DNA of 18,070 bases, taken from the NCBI GenBank assembly GCA_045580775.1, contig JAZNOK010000084.1, positions 1-18,070 on the forward strand, given 5' to 3'. The notes below the pieces were generated by a model. It worked only from the letters and a program-made list of their open reading frames with translations, searched no databases and was not told where the DNA came from. This DNA is from JAZMZS01 sp045580775. GTDB taxonomy: Bacteria; Bacillota; Clostridia; Oscillospirales; CAG-272. Numbering within the stretch: the stretch's first letter is position 1; each line of letters begins with the position of its first letter. The position numbers and the translations under genes were made by a program. Positions 1-6,989 of this stretch are shown here, piece after piece.

Positions 1-709
1 TAGTGTATAGGTCAGCATACGTTTTCTTTATATCATCTATTGAGCCGTTTATATCATCTCTTGACAAGCACACTGTCACAAGCATCCCTGAATAAAAATC
101 GGATACAATCGGAGTAAACAGCGGCATTTTGTCCAAGCCGCATACATGCTTCATTTCTTTTAGATGCTTATGGCTCTGAGTGATGCCATACACTCTCGGT
201 GCACAAAGAAGCTCGTCCTTCTCATCCGACTCATACTGAGCGATCATCTTCTTACCGCCGCCGCTGTAGCCTGTAAGAGAATTACATACAAGTGTTGAGT
301 CATGTCTGATTATGTTCCTGTCCACAAGAGGTTTCACAAGTGCTATAAACCCGCTTGCATGGCATCCAGGCACCGCTATTCTATTTGACTTTGCCACCTT
401 GTCATAACCGTACTCGCCGAAAATCTCCGGAAAGCCGTAAGTCCAATTCACATCTGTTCTGTGTGCAGTAGAAGCGTCGATGATCACGGTATTGTTATTC
501 TCACAAAGCGATACCGATTCTACTGATGCCGCATCCGGAAGACACAGGATAGTAATATCAGACTCGTTTATTGCTGCACGCCTAGCCTCAGGATCTTTTC
601 TATCTTCTTCAGAAAGGATGATAGGTGATATATCGTCACGTTCTTTTATTCTATCAAAGATACGAAGCCCGGTAGTTCCTTCCCTTCCGTCTATAAAAAC
701 CTTATACAT
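1..709 (-). CDS. argC: N-acetyl-gamma-glutamyl-phosphate reductase, short (type 2) form, partial
   Basis: This enzyme reduces N-acetyl-glutamyl-5-phosphate to N-acetyl-glutamate semialdehyde with NADPH in cytoplasmic arginine and ornithine synthesis. I translated 236 codons by hand; the 3' end lies beyond base 1, so no stop is seen. The N-terminus (VFIDGREGTTGLR, residues 4-16) is the dinucleotide-binding start typical of the shorter type 2 ArgC, normally about 310 residues. The catalytic cysteine lies in PGCHASGF (Cys116), and SHKHLKE (His180) fits the conserved catalytic histidine. The ATG at 709-707 overlaps the argH stop by 8 bases (ATGTATAA), so translation is probably coupled; a GGGAG sits about 10 bases upstream. 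It is the third gene of an argG-argH-argC operon. Family identity is firm from the motifs; co-regulation is inferred from the overlap. Confidence 0.93.
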   Translation of the reverse strand, partial: MYKVFIDGREGTTGLRIFDRIKERDDISPIILSEEDRKDPEARRAAINESDITILCLPDAASVESVSLCENNNTVIIDASTAHRTDVNWTYGFPEIFGEYGYDKVAKSNRIAVPGCHASGFIALVKPLVDRNIIRHDSTLVCNSLTGYSGGGKKMIAQYESDEKDELLCAPRVYGITQSHKHLKEMKHVCGLDKMPLFTPIVSDFYSGMLVTVCLSRDDINGSIDDIKKTYADLYT

Positions 710-2078
710 TTTCTAAAAACTCCCTGATGTGTTTTACCTGTTCAATAACAGAGCTCATGCTGGTGCCACCCTTGGATATTCTCATTTCTACGCATCTTTC
801 CAAGCTAATAAACTCATAGACATCAGACTCAAAAAGATCTGTATGTGCTTTGTATTCTTCAAGAGAGAGGCTCTCAAGATCGGTTTTTTTATTTATGCAC
901 TCCGCAACAAGCTCGCCCGTGATCTTATATGCAGCACGGAAAGGCATTCCCTTCTTAACAAGATAGTCAGCACAGTCGGTCGCGTTAATAAATCCGCCGG
1001 ATGCCGCAGCTCTCATATTCTCTGTGATAGGTTTCATTGTGTCAACCATCGCAATGAATACAGGCAGACATTGCTTAACCGTGTCGATTGCATCAAAAAT
1101 CGCTTCCTTATCCTCCTGCATGTCCTTGTTATAAGCAAGAGGCAGACCTTTGAGCATGGTAAGTAATGTAACAAGAGACCCATATACTCTGCCGGTCTTT
1201 CCTCTGATAAGCTCGGCCATATCGGGATTTTTCTTTTGCGGCATTATGCTGGATCCTGTTGTGTAAGAATCATCGAGCTCAACAAACTTAAACTCCCAAC
1301 TCGACCACATAATTATCTCCTCGCAGAAACGAGAAAGATGCATCATTACAATCGACATTGCACTAGCAATCTCAACGCAAAAATCTCTGTCAGAAACTCC
1401 GTCAAGGCTGTTGAGACAAACACCGTCAAAGCCAAGAGCATCGGCTGTCATATCTCTGTCAGTATCATATGTAGTCCCGGCAAGTGCACAGCATCCGAGC
1501 GGTGAATAGTTCATACGTGCCGATGCATCGGTAATTCTCATTATATCTCGTTCGAACATCATAGCATAGGCCATGAGATGATGTCCGAATGTTATAGGCT
1601 GAGCTCTCTGCAAATGAGTATATCCGGGCATTATGGTAGAAGCATACTTCTCTGCCTTATCGGCTAAAACCGCCAGAAGCTCTCTGAGCATGGTAATAAT
1701 GGATACACATTCGCCCCTGAGATATAATCTGATATCCAGTGCGACCTGATCATTTCTCGAGCGAGCTGTGTGAAGACGTTTGCCGACGTCACCTATACGG
1801 CGAGTGAGCTCTGCCTCGTTGAACATGTGTATATCTTCACCATCGTCGATCGTGAGTTTTCCTTCGTCTATATCAGATAGTATTTCACCGAGAGTCTTTA
1901 TAATAAGGGCAGCATCTTCACCGGAAATGATCTTCTTCTCCCCCAACATTGCAGCATGTGCGATAGACCCCTGAATATCCTCTCGGTACATCCTACCGTC
2001 AAAACGAAGCGAGGAATTGAAATCATCCGCCAGCTTGTCAAGTGCTTTTGAAAAGCGGCCAGCCCACATTTTGTCCAT
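702..2078 (-). CDS. argH: argininosuccinate lyase
   Basis: This lyase splits argininosuccinate into arginine and fumarate, the last step of arginine synthesis; the family works as a cytoplasmic homotetramer. The protein has 458 residues, normal for the family. It starts MDKMWAGRF, the usual N-terminal motif. GYTHLQRAQP carries the catalytic histidine (about residue 155), and the fumarase/lyase signature GSSIMPQKKNP (about 275-285) holds the catalytic serine loop. I chose the ATG at 2078 rather than an in-frame TTG at 2093 because GGGAG lies 8 bases before the ATG, within the codons that the longer form would translate. It is separated from argG by 72 bases containing a hairpin and overlaps argC by 8 bases. 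Nothing is broken or missing. Confidence 0.97.
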   Translation of the reverse strand: MDKMWAGRFSKALDKLADDFNSSLRFDGRMYREDIQGSIAHAAMLGEKKIISGEDAALIIKTLGEILSDIDEGKLTIDDGEDIHMFNEAELTRRIGDVGKRLHTARSRNDQVALDIRLYLRGECVSIITMLRELLAVLADKAEKYASTIMPGYTHLQRAQPITFGHHLMAYAMMFERDIMRITDASARMNYSPLGCCALAGTTYDTDRDMTADALGFDGVCLNSLDGVSDRDFCVEIASAMSIVMMHLSRFCEEIIMWSSWEFKFVELDDSYTTGSSIMPQKKNPDMAELIRGKTGRVYGSLVTLLTMLKGLPLAYNKDMQEDKEAIFDAIDTVKQCLPVFIAMVDTMKPITENMRAAASGGFINATDCADYLVKKGMPFRAAYKITGELVAECINKKTDLESLSLEEYKAHTDLFESDVYEFISLERCVEMRISKGGTSMSSVIEQVKHIREFLENV

Positions 2079-2091
2079 TTTATTATCTCCC

Positions 2092-2137
2092 AAAAAACCA
2101 CATTTGAGACTGCCGGATATACAGCAGTCTCATAATG
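2092..2137 (-). terminator. hairpin plus U-tract between argG and argH
   Basis: On the minus strand, TGAGACTGC pairs perfectly with GCAGTCTCA around a 10-base loop. The stem extends by four more pairs (CATT with AATG) past one bulged A. A run of six T follows two bases after the extended stem, just before the argH ribosome binding site (GGGAG). It has the form of an intrinsic terminator or attenuator that could lower argH-argC expression relative to argG; an mRNA-stabilising or processing hairpin is equally possible. The structure is read directly; the function is inferred. Confidence 0.45.
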
Positions 2138-2150
2138 CTTTTTATGTATC

Positions 2151-3380
2151 TTACTTGTTATTTTTTGCGTCTATCTGAGCCTTAACCTTGATCGGAAGAC
2201 CGAACAGATTAATAAATCCGGCACTATCCTTCTGATCGTATACTTCATCCTCATCAAAGGTTGCGATCTCAGGATCATAGAGTGAATAAGGTGATGTGAC
2301 GCCTGCATTGATCATATTGCCCTTATAGAGCTTCAGCTTTACATCTCCTGTAACAGTCTCCTGTGTCTTATCAACAAACGCAGAGAGAGCTTCACGAAGA
2401 GGAGTAAACCACTGACCGAAGTAAACAAGCTCTGCGAACTTAGCCGCTACAAGCTCCTTGTAGTGCTGTGTATCACGGTCAAGCGTAATCGTCTCAAGAA
2501 CCTGATGTGCACGGTAGAGTATAGTTCCTCCGGGAGTCTCATATACACCGCGGGACTTCATACCCACAAGACGGTTCTCGACAAGGTCAGCAAGTCCGAT
2601 ACCGTTATCTCCTCCAAGCTTGTTTAGGGTTTCGACTATCTCTACACCCTTCATTTTCTTGCCGTCAATAGCAACCGGGACACCCTTCTCAAATGAAATT
2701 GTTACATAGGTAGGTGAATCCGGAGCCATTTCAGGAGATACTCCCATCTCAAGAAAACCGGGCTTGTTGTACTGAGGTTCATTTGCAGGATCCTCAAGAT
2801 CAAGTCCTTCGTGAGAAAGATGCCAGAGATTCTTATCCTTAGAATAGTTTGTTTCGCGGTTTATCTTGAGAGGAATGTTGTGTGCCTCTGCATACTCTAT
2901 TTCCTCATCACGTGATTTAATATCCCACTCACGCCAAGGAGCAATAATTGCCATCTCGGGTGCAAAAGCTTTAATAGTAAGCTCAAAACGTACCTGGTCG
3001 TTTCCTTTTCCTGTGCAACCGTGGCAGATAGCATCTGCACCTTCTGCCTTTGCGATCTCAACTATTCTCTTTGCTATTGTAGGACGTGCAAACGATGTTC
3101 CGAGCAGATAGTCTCCCTCGTATTTTGCTCCCGCCTTAAGTGTCGGGAAAACATAATTGTCAACGAAATCTTCCTTAAGATCCTCAATATAAAGCTTCGA
3201 TGCTCCTGTTTTGTTTGCCTTTTCCTCGAGTCCATCGAGCTCTGTGCCCTGTCCGACATCCCCCGATACCGCAATAACCTCACAGTTGTTGTAATTCTCC
3301 TTGAGCCACGGAATAATGATCGAAGTATCAAGTCCGCCGCTGTATGCTAAAACAACTTTTTTAATATTTTCCTTTTTCAT
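2151..3380 (-). CDS. argG: argininosuccinate synthase
   Basis: This enzyme condenses citrulline and aspartate with ATP to form argininosuccinate, the penultimate step of arginine synthesis. The protein has 409 residues, close to the usual 400. The N-terminal ATP-pyrophosphatase loop AYSGGLDTS is at residues 12-20. CHGCTGKGNDQVRFE, LWHLSHEG and the YETPGGTIL segment are further conserved family blocks. I chose the ATG at 3380 (MKKENIKK) because GAAGGGA lies about 11 bases upstream. The in-frame codons further up to 3437 run through the promoter region and are not plausible protein. It is the first gene of argG-argH-argC, with its own promoter at 3426-3454 and an ARG box over the -10 element, so arginine repression is likely. 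Confidence 0.97.
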   Translation of the reverse strand: MKKENIKKVVLAYSGGLDTSIIIPWLKENYNNCEVIAVSGDVGQGTELDGLEEKANKTGASKLYIEDLKEDFVDNYVFPTLKAGAKYEGDYLLGTSFARPTIAKRIVEIAKAEGADAICHGCTGKGNDQVRFELTIKAFAPEMAIIAPWREWDIKSRDEEIEYAEAHNIPLKINRETNYSKDKNLWHLSHEGLDLEDPANEPQYNKPGFLEMGVSPEMAPDSPTYVTISFEKGVPVAIDGKKMKGVEIVETLNKLGGDNGIGLADLVENRLVGMKSRGVYETPGGTILYRAHQVLETITLDRDTQHYKELVAAKFAELVYFGQWFTPLREALSAFVDKTQETVTGDVKLKLYKGNMINAGVTSPYSLYDPEIATFDEDEVYDQKDSAGFINLFGLPIKVKAQIDAKNNK

Positions 3381-3419
3381 TTTATGTAATTCCCTTCTGT
3401 ATGAATATGTTGTATTACG

Positions 3420-3433
3420 TGTATAATTATGCA
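3420..3433. promoter_or_regulatory. ARG box (ArgR/AhrC operator) candidate over the argG promoter
   Basis: The 14-mer TGTATAATTATGCA is palindromic apart from one C/T difference between the arms. It matches the ArgR/AhrC consensus TGAATwwwwATTCA at 12 of 14 positions. It lies over the -10 element of the argG promoter, where bound repressor would block RNA polymerase. A further half-site-like TGAAT lies at 3402-3406. The regulator gene is not in this window. Confidence 0.6.
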
Positions 3434-3454
3434 ACATTATCCGTTGTTTGTCAA
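3426..3454 (-). promoter_or_regulatory. argG-argH-argC promoter
   Basis: On the minus strand a consensus -35 TTGACA (3449-3454) is followed after exactly 17 bases by CATAAT (3426-3431), a five-of-six match to the -10 consensus. The predicted transcript starts near 3419, giving a leader of about 40 bases. That is too short for a T-box or a long riboswitch and points to operator control instead. Confidence 0.75.
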
Positions 3455-3535
3455 TAGGAAAACCGCATTTTTTACCTTCTGCACAAATATTTTTTGCTTG
3501 CTATGCGGGGTTTGTGCCCTTTGACGAAGCAAGAG

Positions 3536-3583
3536 TGTATATTAACTGCATATATGCACTGCATTTGTATATTTATGTATACA
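3536..3583. repeat. cluster of TGYAT half-sites upstream of the argG promoter
   Basis: Five TGYAT pentamers lie at 3536, 3547, 3560, 3566 and 3576. Two are embedded in palindromes, TGCATATATGCA (3547-3558) and TGTATACA (3576-3583). They resemble the half-site of the ARG box at 3420-3433, roughly 80-120 bases further upstream of the -35 element. This could be an auxiliary ArgR site that allows looping, or simply AT-rich intergenic DNA downstream of galE. Confidence 0.3.
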
Positions 3584-3588
3584 AGCTC

Positions 3589-3628
3589 AAAAACCAACGC
3601 AAAGCAACACTCCTCTGCGTTGGTTTTT
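3589..3628 (-). terminator. intrinsic terminator after galE
   Basis: A 13-bp perfect stem (arms 3589-3601 and 3616-3628, AAAAACCAACGCA with TGCGTTGGTTTTT) encloses a 14-base loop. Read on the minus strand it begins 15 bases past the galE stop and ends in a T run. The A/T flanks are symmetrical, so it could also stop transcription from the other direction. Confidence 0.88.
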
Positions 3629-3643
3629 ACATTTTAGTTATGA

Positions 3644-4660
3644 TTACTCCTCATAACCATTAGGGTTCTTTTTCTGCCAGTTCGCAGCGTCAGCACACAT
3701 CTTTTCGATGCCATACTGTGCCTTCCAGCCAAGTATATTGTATGCCTTTGTAGGATCTGCGTAGCACTCGTCGATATCCCCGGGACGGCGAGGTGCAATC
3801 TTGTAGTTTATGGTAAGACCGGTCGCTTTTTCATACGACTTAACGATATCCAGCACGGAGTATCCGTTTCCTGTACCTACATTGAAATACTCAATACCCT
3901 TCACCTTGCTTGCTCTGTCAAGAGCCTTAAGATGTGCGTCAGCCAGGTCTACAACGTGGATGTAATCACGAACTCCTGTTCCGTCATGTGTATTGTAATC
4001 ATTTCCAAATACGCTCAGACATTCAAGCTTGCCGCTTGCTACCTTGGTTATGTAAGGCAGAAGGTTGTTAGGAATACCCTTGGGGTCTTCTCCTATAAGT
4101 CCACTCTCGTGTGCACCGATAGGATTAAAATAACGCAAAACAGATACAGACCACTCAGGATCTGATACACAAATGTCAGAAAGTATTCTCTCGATTACAA
4201 GCTTAGTCTCTCCGTAAGGGTTGGTAGTGCTAAGCGGGAAATCCTCTCTTATCGGTACACTTTCGGGTTTTCCGTATACGGTAGCAGAGGAACTGAATAC
4301 TATTTCCTTTACTCCGTTGTCGCTCATTGCCTTGCAGAGATTGAGTGTTCCTGTAAGGTTGTTGTGATAATAATACATGGGCTTGGCAACAGATTCGCCG
4401 ACAGCCTTCAGACCTGCGAAGTGTATTACAGAGTCAATGTCCTTATTTTCCTTGAAGATCCTGTCTATATCCTCGAAATCAAGAAGATCTGCCTTATAAA
4501 AGCGACAAGTCTTTCCTGTAATCTCTTTAATTCTATCAAGAACACACAGCTTGGAATTTGAAAGGTTGTCTACAATAACAACGTCTCTTCCATCCTCAAG
4601 CAGCTGAACAACTGTATGAGAACCAATAAAACCGGTTCCGCCTGTAACTAAAATCGCCAT
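3644..4660 (-). CDS. galE: UDP-glucose 4-epimerase
   Basis: GalE interconverts UDP-glucose and UDP-galactose using tightly bound NAD, in the Leloir pathway and in supply of galactose for surface polysaccharide. The protein has 338 residues, standard for the family. The NAD-binding TGGTGFIGS motif lies at residues 6-14. The short-chain dehydrogenase triad is visible: a serine in SSSATVYG (about 123-125), Tyr149 and Lys153 in NPYGETK, the same numbering as E. coli GalE. The ATG at 4660 follows GGAGG by 5 bases; an in-frame TTG at 4672 would swallow that ribosome binding site, so I rejected it. It lies 37 bases downstream of a nucleotidyltransferase gene and ahead of a terminator, so the two genes probably form one transcript. 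No galK or galT is nearby, which favours a biosynthetic role (inference). Confidence 0.96.
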   Translation of the reverse strand: MAILVTGGTGFIGSHTVVQLLEDGRDVVIVDNLSNSKLCVLDRIKEITGKTCRFYKADLLDFEDIDRIFKENKDIDSVIHFAGLKAVGESVAKPMYYYHNNLTGTLNLCKAMSDNGVKEIVFSSSATVYGKPESVPIREDFPLSTTNPYGETKLVIERILSDICVSDPEWSVSVLRYFNPIGAHESGLIGEDPKGIPNNLLPYITKVASGKLECLSVFGNDYNTHDGTGVRDYIHVVDLADAHLKALDRASKVKGIEYFNVGTGNGYSVLDIVKSYEKATGLTINYKIAPRRPGDIDECYADPTKAYNILGWKAQYGIEKMCADAANWQKKNPNGYEE

Positions 4661-4697
4661 ACTATCCTCCAAATATTATATAATTATTATATTCAGT

Positions 4698-5600
4698 TCA
4701 ATCCCATAGGTTCTTCGGATACATTCCGGAACCTATGAGCTGTGCAATACTCTCTTTTACTTCCGGCTTATCCTCTATATATGTAACACCGTGCCACTTG
4801 TCAGGGCTTTTTAGAACCTTTACGTCACAGATATCCGCATCCATAGCCTCTTTGACCGCAGAAGGTAAGTAATACTCACCCTTAAAAAGGTCAGTTGCAG
4901 GCGAATGCAAAAACCTGTCAAAGCCTCCCTTGATATATTCGAGCATACTCGGAGTAAATCCGAAGAAATTCATAGACACAAGGCTCTGATAGTCAAGAGA
5001 CTGCTCTGCATCCCCTATATAGGACACAGCACTGCTTTCACCATAACCGATCTTTGTATGCTCCTTGATATCTAATAGCATCCCATCATCGGAAACCCTG
5101 CACACTCCTCTGGACACAGTTCCGCTGTGAGAAAGTGTGTTTTCGAGAATGTATGAAGAAATGCAGTAGTGCTCTTTTGCATCCGAGCTCTTGATAGATT
5201 CAAGATAATCCTTTACTATCTTAAAAGAAGTCGGACCGTAAAAATCATCAGCATTTATAACAGCAAAATTGTCATTGACGGTTCCCAAACAGGAAAGAAG
5301 AGCGTGTGCAGTTCCCCAGGGCTTTACTCTGTCAGCAGGTACAGCTACATCTGTCTCGACCTCTACTGACTGGAAAACATACTCAGTATCAATATGCTTT
5401 TCTATTCTGGACCCAATCGTTTGTCTGAAAAGCTCATAATTTTCTTTTTTTATAATAAATACTACCTTTTCATATCCTGCTCTTATTGCGTCATATATAG
5501 AGAAATCAATGATAAACTCACCGTTATCAGTGATAGGGTCAAGCTGCTTGAGTCCGCCATATCTGGAACCCATTCCTGCTGCTAGTATAACCAGTGTCAT
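4698..5600 (-). CDS. sugar-phosphate nucleotidyltransferase (NTP transferase family)
   Basis: The 300-residue protein is a GT-A-fold nucleotidyltransferase that would join a sugar 1-phosphate to a nucleoside triphosphate. The N-terminal nucleotide-binding signature LAAGMGSRYGGLKQL occupies residues 6-20. KPWGTAHALL (93-102) resembles the base- and substrate-binding loop of uridylyltransferases. NADDF carries the metal-binding aspartate (118 or 119). The C-terminal part, with a WHGVTY segment near the end, is less familiar to me. The exact sugar and nucleotide cannot be read from the sequence. Linkage to galE (37 bases downstream) suggests UDP-hexose metabolism, but the protein does not look like a typical GalU, so I give no gene symbol. 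The ATG at 5600 is preceded by AGAGGA at suitable distance. Confidence 0.8.
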   Translation of the reverse strand: MTLVILAAGMGSRYGGLKQLDPITDNGEFIIDFSIYDAIRAGYEKVVFIIKKENYELFRQTIGSRIEKHIDTEYVFQSVEVETDVAVPADRVKPWGTAHALLSCLGTVNDNFAVINADDFYGPTSFKIVKDYLESIKSSDAKEHYCISSYILENTLSHSGTVSRGVCRVSDDGMLLDIKEHTKIGYGESSAVSYIGDAEQSLDYQSLVSMNFFGFTPSMLEYIKGGFDRFLHSPATDLFKGEYYLPSAVKEAMDADICDVKVLKSPDKWHGVTYIEDKPEVKESIAQLIGSGMYPKNLWD

Positions 5601-5631
5601 AGTTCTGTCCTCTTTCTTTTAATATCATTGT

Positions 5632-5700
5632 ATTGTAACCGACCGCCAAATAATACAACAAAAACGGATGAGCCTACGGTCAATTCTTTTCATTGTACCA
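5632..5700 (-). promoter_or_regulatory. candidate promoters for the nucleotidyltransferase-galE transcript
   Basis: Two possible -10 elements are visible on the minus strand. TGGTACAAT (5692-5700) is an extended -10 without a clear -35. A second TACAAT (5632-5637) has a weak TTGTTG 18 bases upstream and would give a leader of about 25 bases. Neither is strong, so this is only the probable location of the promoter. Confidence 0.3.
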
Positions 5701-5827
5701 TCAAAATGCTCCAAACATGCTCCATCCTCGACAGTTATAAAGCGATCAAACGCACCGTCGCAACAGTACATGTAAACTTTTCTCATTTTTTAAGGCACAA
5801 CCGCAAAGATGCTGTCTATGCGATGAA

Positions 5828-5858
5828 AAAGCCCAAAGCGCGTAGCACCTTGAGCTTT
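5828..5858 (-). terminator. intrinsic terminator after rpmA
   Basis: On the minus strand AAAGCTCAAGG pairs with CTTTGGGCTTT over 11 bp, including two G-U pairs, around a 9-base loop. A short T run continues from the stem. It begins 5 bases past the rpmA stop, so it ends the rplU-prp-rpmA transcript. Confidence 0.8.
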
Positions 5859-5863
5859 CCTGA

Positions 5864-6142
5864 TTATTCGGCGTAAACGCTTACTGCTTTTCTATCCTTG
5901 CTGATATGCTCGAACTTTACCTTGCCGTCAATAAGAGCGAACAGGGTATCGTCAGTTCCACGTCCTACATTAACACCGGGATGGATCTTGGTGCCACGCT
6001 GACGAACAAGAATATTGCCGGCGATAACAGACTGACCGTCTGCCTTCTTTACACCAAGTCTCTTGGACTCGCTGTCACGACCGTTCTTTGTAGAACCAAC
6101 ACCTTTTTTATGAGCAAAAAACTGCAAACCTAATCTAAGCAT
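5864..6142 (-). CDS. rpmA: 50S ribosomal protein L27, with cleavable N-terminus
   Basis: L27 is a large-subunit ribosomal protein whose N-terminal tail reaches the peptidyl transferase centre. The protein has 92 residues. It begins MLRLGLQFFAHKKG, the Firmicutes form with an N-terminal extension. In S. aureus the protease Prp cuts such extensions after LQFF, here between Phe9 and Ala10, exposing the conserved AHKKG start. The rest (GVGSTKNGRDS, LGVKKADGQ, ILVRQRGTK, HPGVNVGRGTDDTLFA) is textbook L27. The ATG at 6142 follows GGAGG by 8 bases, so an upstream in-frame codon at 6157 is not the start. Last gene of rplU-prp-rpmA, with prp immediately upstream. Confidence 0.98.
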   Translation of the reverse strand: MLRLGLQFFAHKKGVGSTKNGRDSESKRLGVKKADGQSVIAGNILVRQRGTKIHPGVNVGRGTDDTLFALIDGKVKFEHISKDRKAVSVYAE

Positions 6143-6168
6143 TGTAATTACCTCCATCTGAAATTCCG

Positions 6169-6525
6169 TTACAGCTCTATCTCCTTCTCCTCGACCGAAA
6201 GAAAATCATAATACTCTTCTGTCAGATCGTTGAGCTGATAGTAGTAAGCGGTAATGAGTCCGACTATAGCATAACGCTTTTTCTCGTCTTTTTCATATTT
6301 GGGGAGAGCTGCCTTTGCTATAACTCTGACATCTGTGGTCTTTTCATCGACCGTGTAATCAACATCGGATGCATAAGCAACCTCGATAGCGTTGATGATC
6401 AGCATTGTCATTGAACTGAGTGCCGCACACAAAATGTCCGTACCCTCTTCGCCATAGCCGGTATGTCCGTGCTCCTCAAACCCACAAAAAACTCCGTCGG
6501 ATTTAAGAAAAACTACTTTTGTCAT
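6169..6525 (-). CDS. prp: ribosomal-processing cysteine protease Prp
   Basis: Prp removes the N-terminal extension of ribosomal protein L27, an essential step in Firmicutes that have the extension. The 118-residue protein shows the family signature GHTGYGEEGTDILCAALS (residues 20-37). Its His21 and Cys33 form the catalytic dyad, matching His22 and Cys34 described for S. aureus Prp. It lies between rplU (12 bases upstream) and rpmA (26 bases downstream), the conserved Firmicutes order, and its presumed substrate is the next gene. No good Shine-Dalgarno precedes the ATG at 6525, so translation probably depends on coupling with rplU (inference). Older databases call this family YsxB or DUF464. 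Confidence 0.95.
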   Translation of the reverse strand: MTKVVFLKSDGVFCGFEEHGHTGYGEEGTDILCAALSSMTMLIINAIEVAYASDVDYTVDEKTTDVRVIAKAALPKYEKDEKKRYAIVGLITAYYYQLNDLTEEYYDFLSVEEKEIEL

Positions 6526-6537
6526 TCTTGATTGGAA

Positions 6538-6849
6538 TTAAAGTGCGATAGTCTCGATCTGTACCTTTGTATAGGGCTGTCTGTGACCGATCTTCTTCTT
6601 CTCGTTCTTCTTAGCCTTGTACTTGATAACGTCGATCTTCTTGGACTTTCCACTCTTGACCACGTTAGCTGTAACAGCGGCACCCGCTACATAGGGAGCA
6701 CCGAATGTAAGCTCATCACCCTTGGATACTGCAAGTACCTTGTCAAAGGTAACCTTTTCTCCATCGGCAACATTGAGCTTTTCAACGAAGATAACGTCTC
6801 CTTCGTTTACCTTGTACTGCTTTCCGCCTGTCTCGATTACTGCAAACAC
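6538..6849 (-). CDS. rplU: 50S ribosomal protein L21
   Basis: L21 binds 23S rRNA in the large ribosomal subunit. The 103-residue protein begins MFAVIETGGKQYKV, the family's near-invariant N-terminus, and has the C-terminal block KKIGHRQPYTKVQI. I chose a GTG start at 6849 because GAGGTG lies about 7 bases upstream and the alignment with other L21 proteins begins here. An in-frame GTG at 6858 falls inside that ribosome binding site. The gene is first in rplU-prp-rpmA and has a near-consensus promoter at 6937-6966 with a leader of about 80 bases. Confidence 0.97.
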   Translation of the reverse strand: MFAVIETGGKQYKVNEGDVIFVEKLNVADGEKVTFDKVLAVSKGDELTFGAPYVAGAAVTANVVKSGKSKKIDVIKYKAKKNEKKKIGHRQPYTKVQIETIAL

Positions 6850-6930
6850 GAAAAGCACCTCACTTTCTTTTCTAGACTCGCTGTTCTTGGGGGAATTGAA
6901 TACAATTCACTTACACCCATAAACATGCGG
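6850..6930 (-). promoter_or_regulatory. rplU 5' leader, possible L21 autoregulatory leader
   Basis: The predicted transcript carries about 80 untranslated bases. They contain a hairpin, GAATTG-TATT-CAATTC (arms 6893-6898 and 6903-6908 on the plus strand), flanked by GGG and CCC runs that could close a longer stem. An L21 leader RNA family is known upstream of rplU in Firmicutes, so control by L21 is plausible. I could not confirm a match to that family by eye. Confidence 0.35.
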
Positions 6931-6936
6931 CATATT

Positions 6937-6966
6937 ATTATACCATCGCGATATATGATTTGTCAA
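6937..6966 (-). promoter_or_regulatory. rplU-prp-rpmA promoter
   Basis: The minus strand shows a perfect -35 TTGACA (6961-6966), an 18-base spacer and a perfect -10 TATAAT (6937-6942). The -10 is extended by an upstream TGG. This is the strongest promoter in the window, as expected for ribosomal protein genes. It lies between the folD stop and rplU. Confidence 0.9.
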
Positions 6967-6989
6967 TATGCTTTTAACATTTTTTCTCG

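Noticed and set aside
3481..3517. Inverted repeat GCACAAA/TTTGTGC upstream of the argG promoter
   Set aside because: Seven pairs with a 23-base loop lying outside the transcript; no supporting signal.
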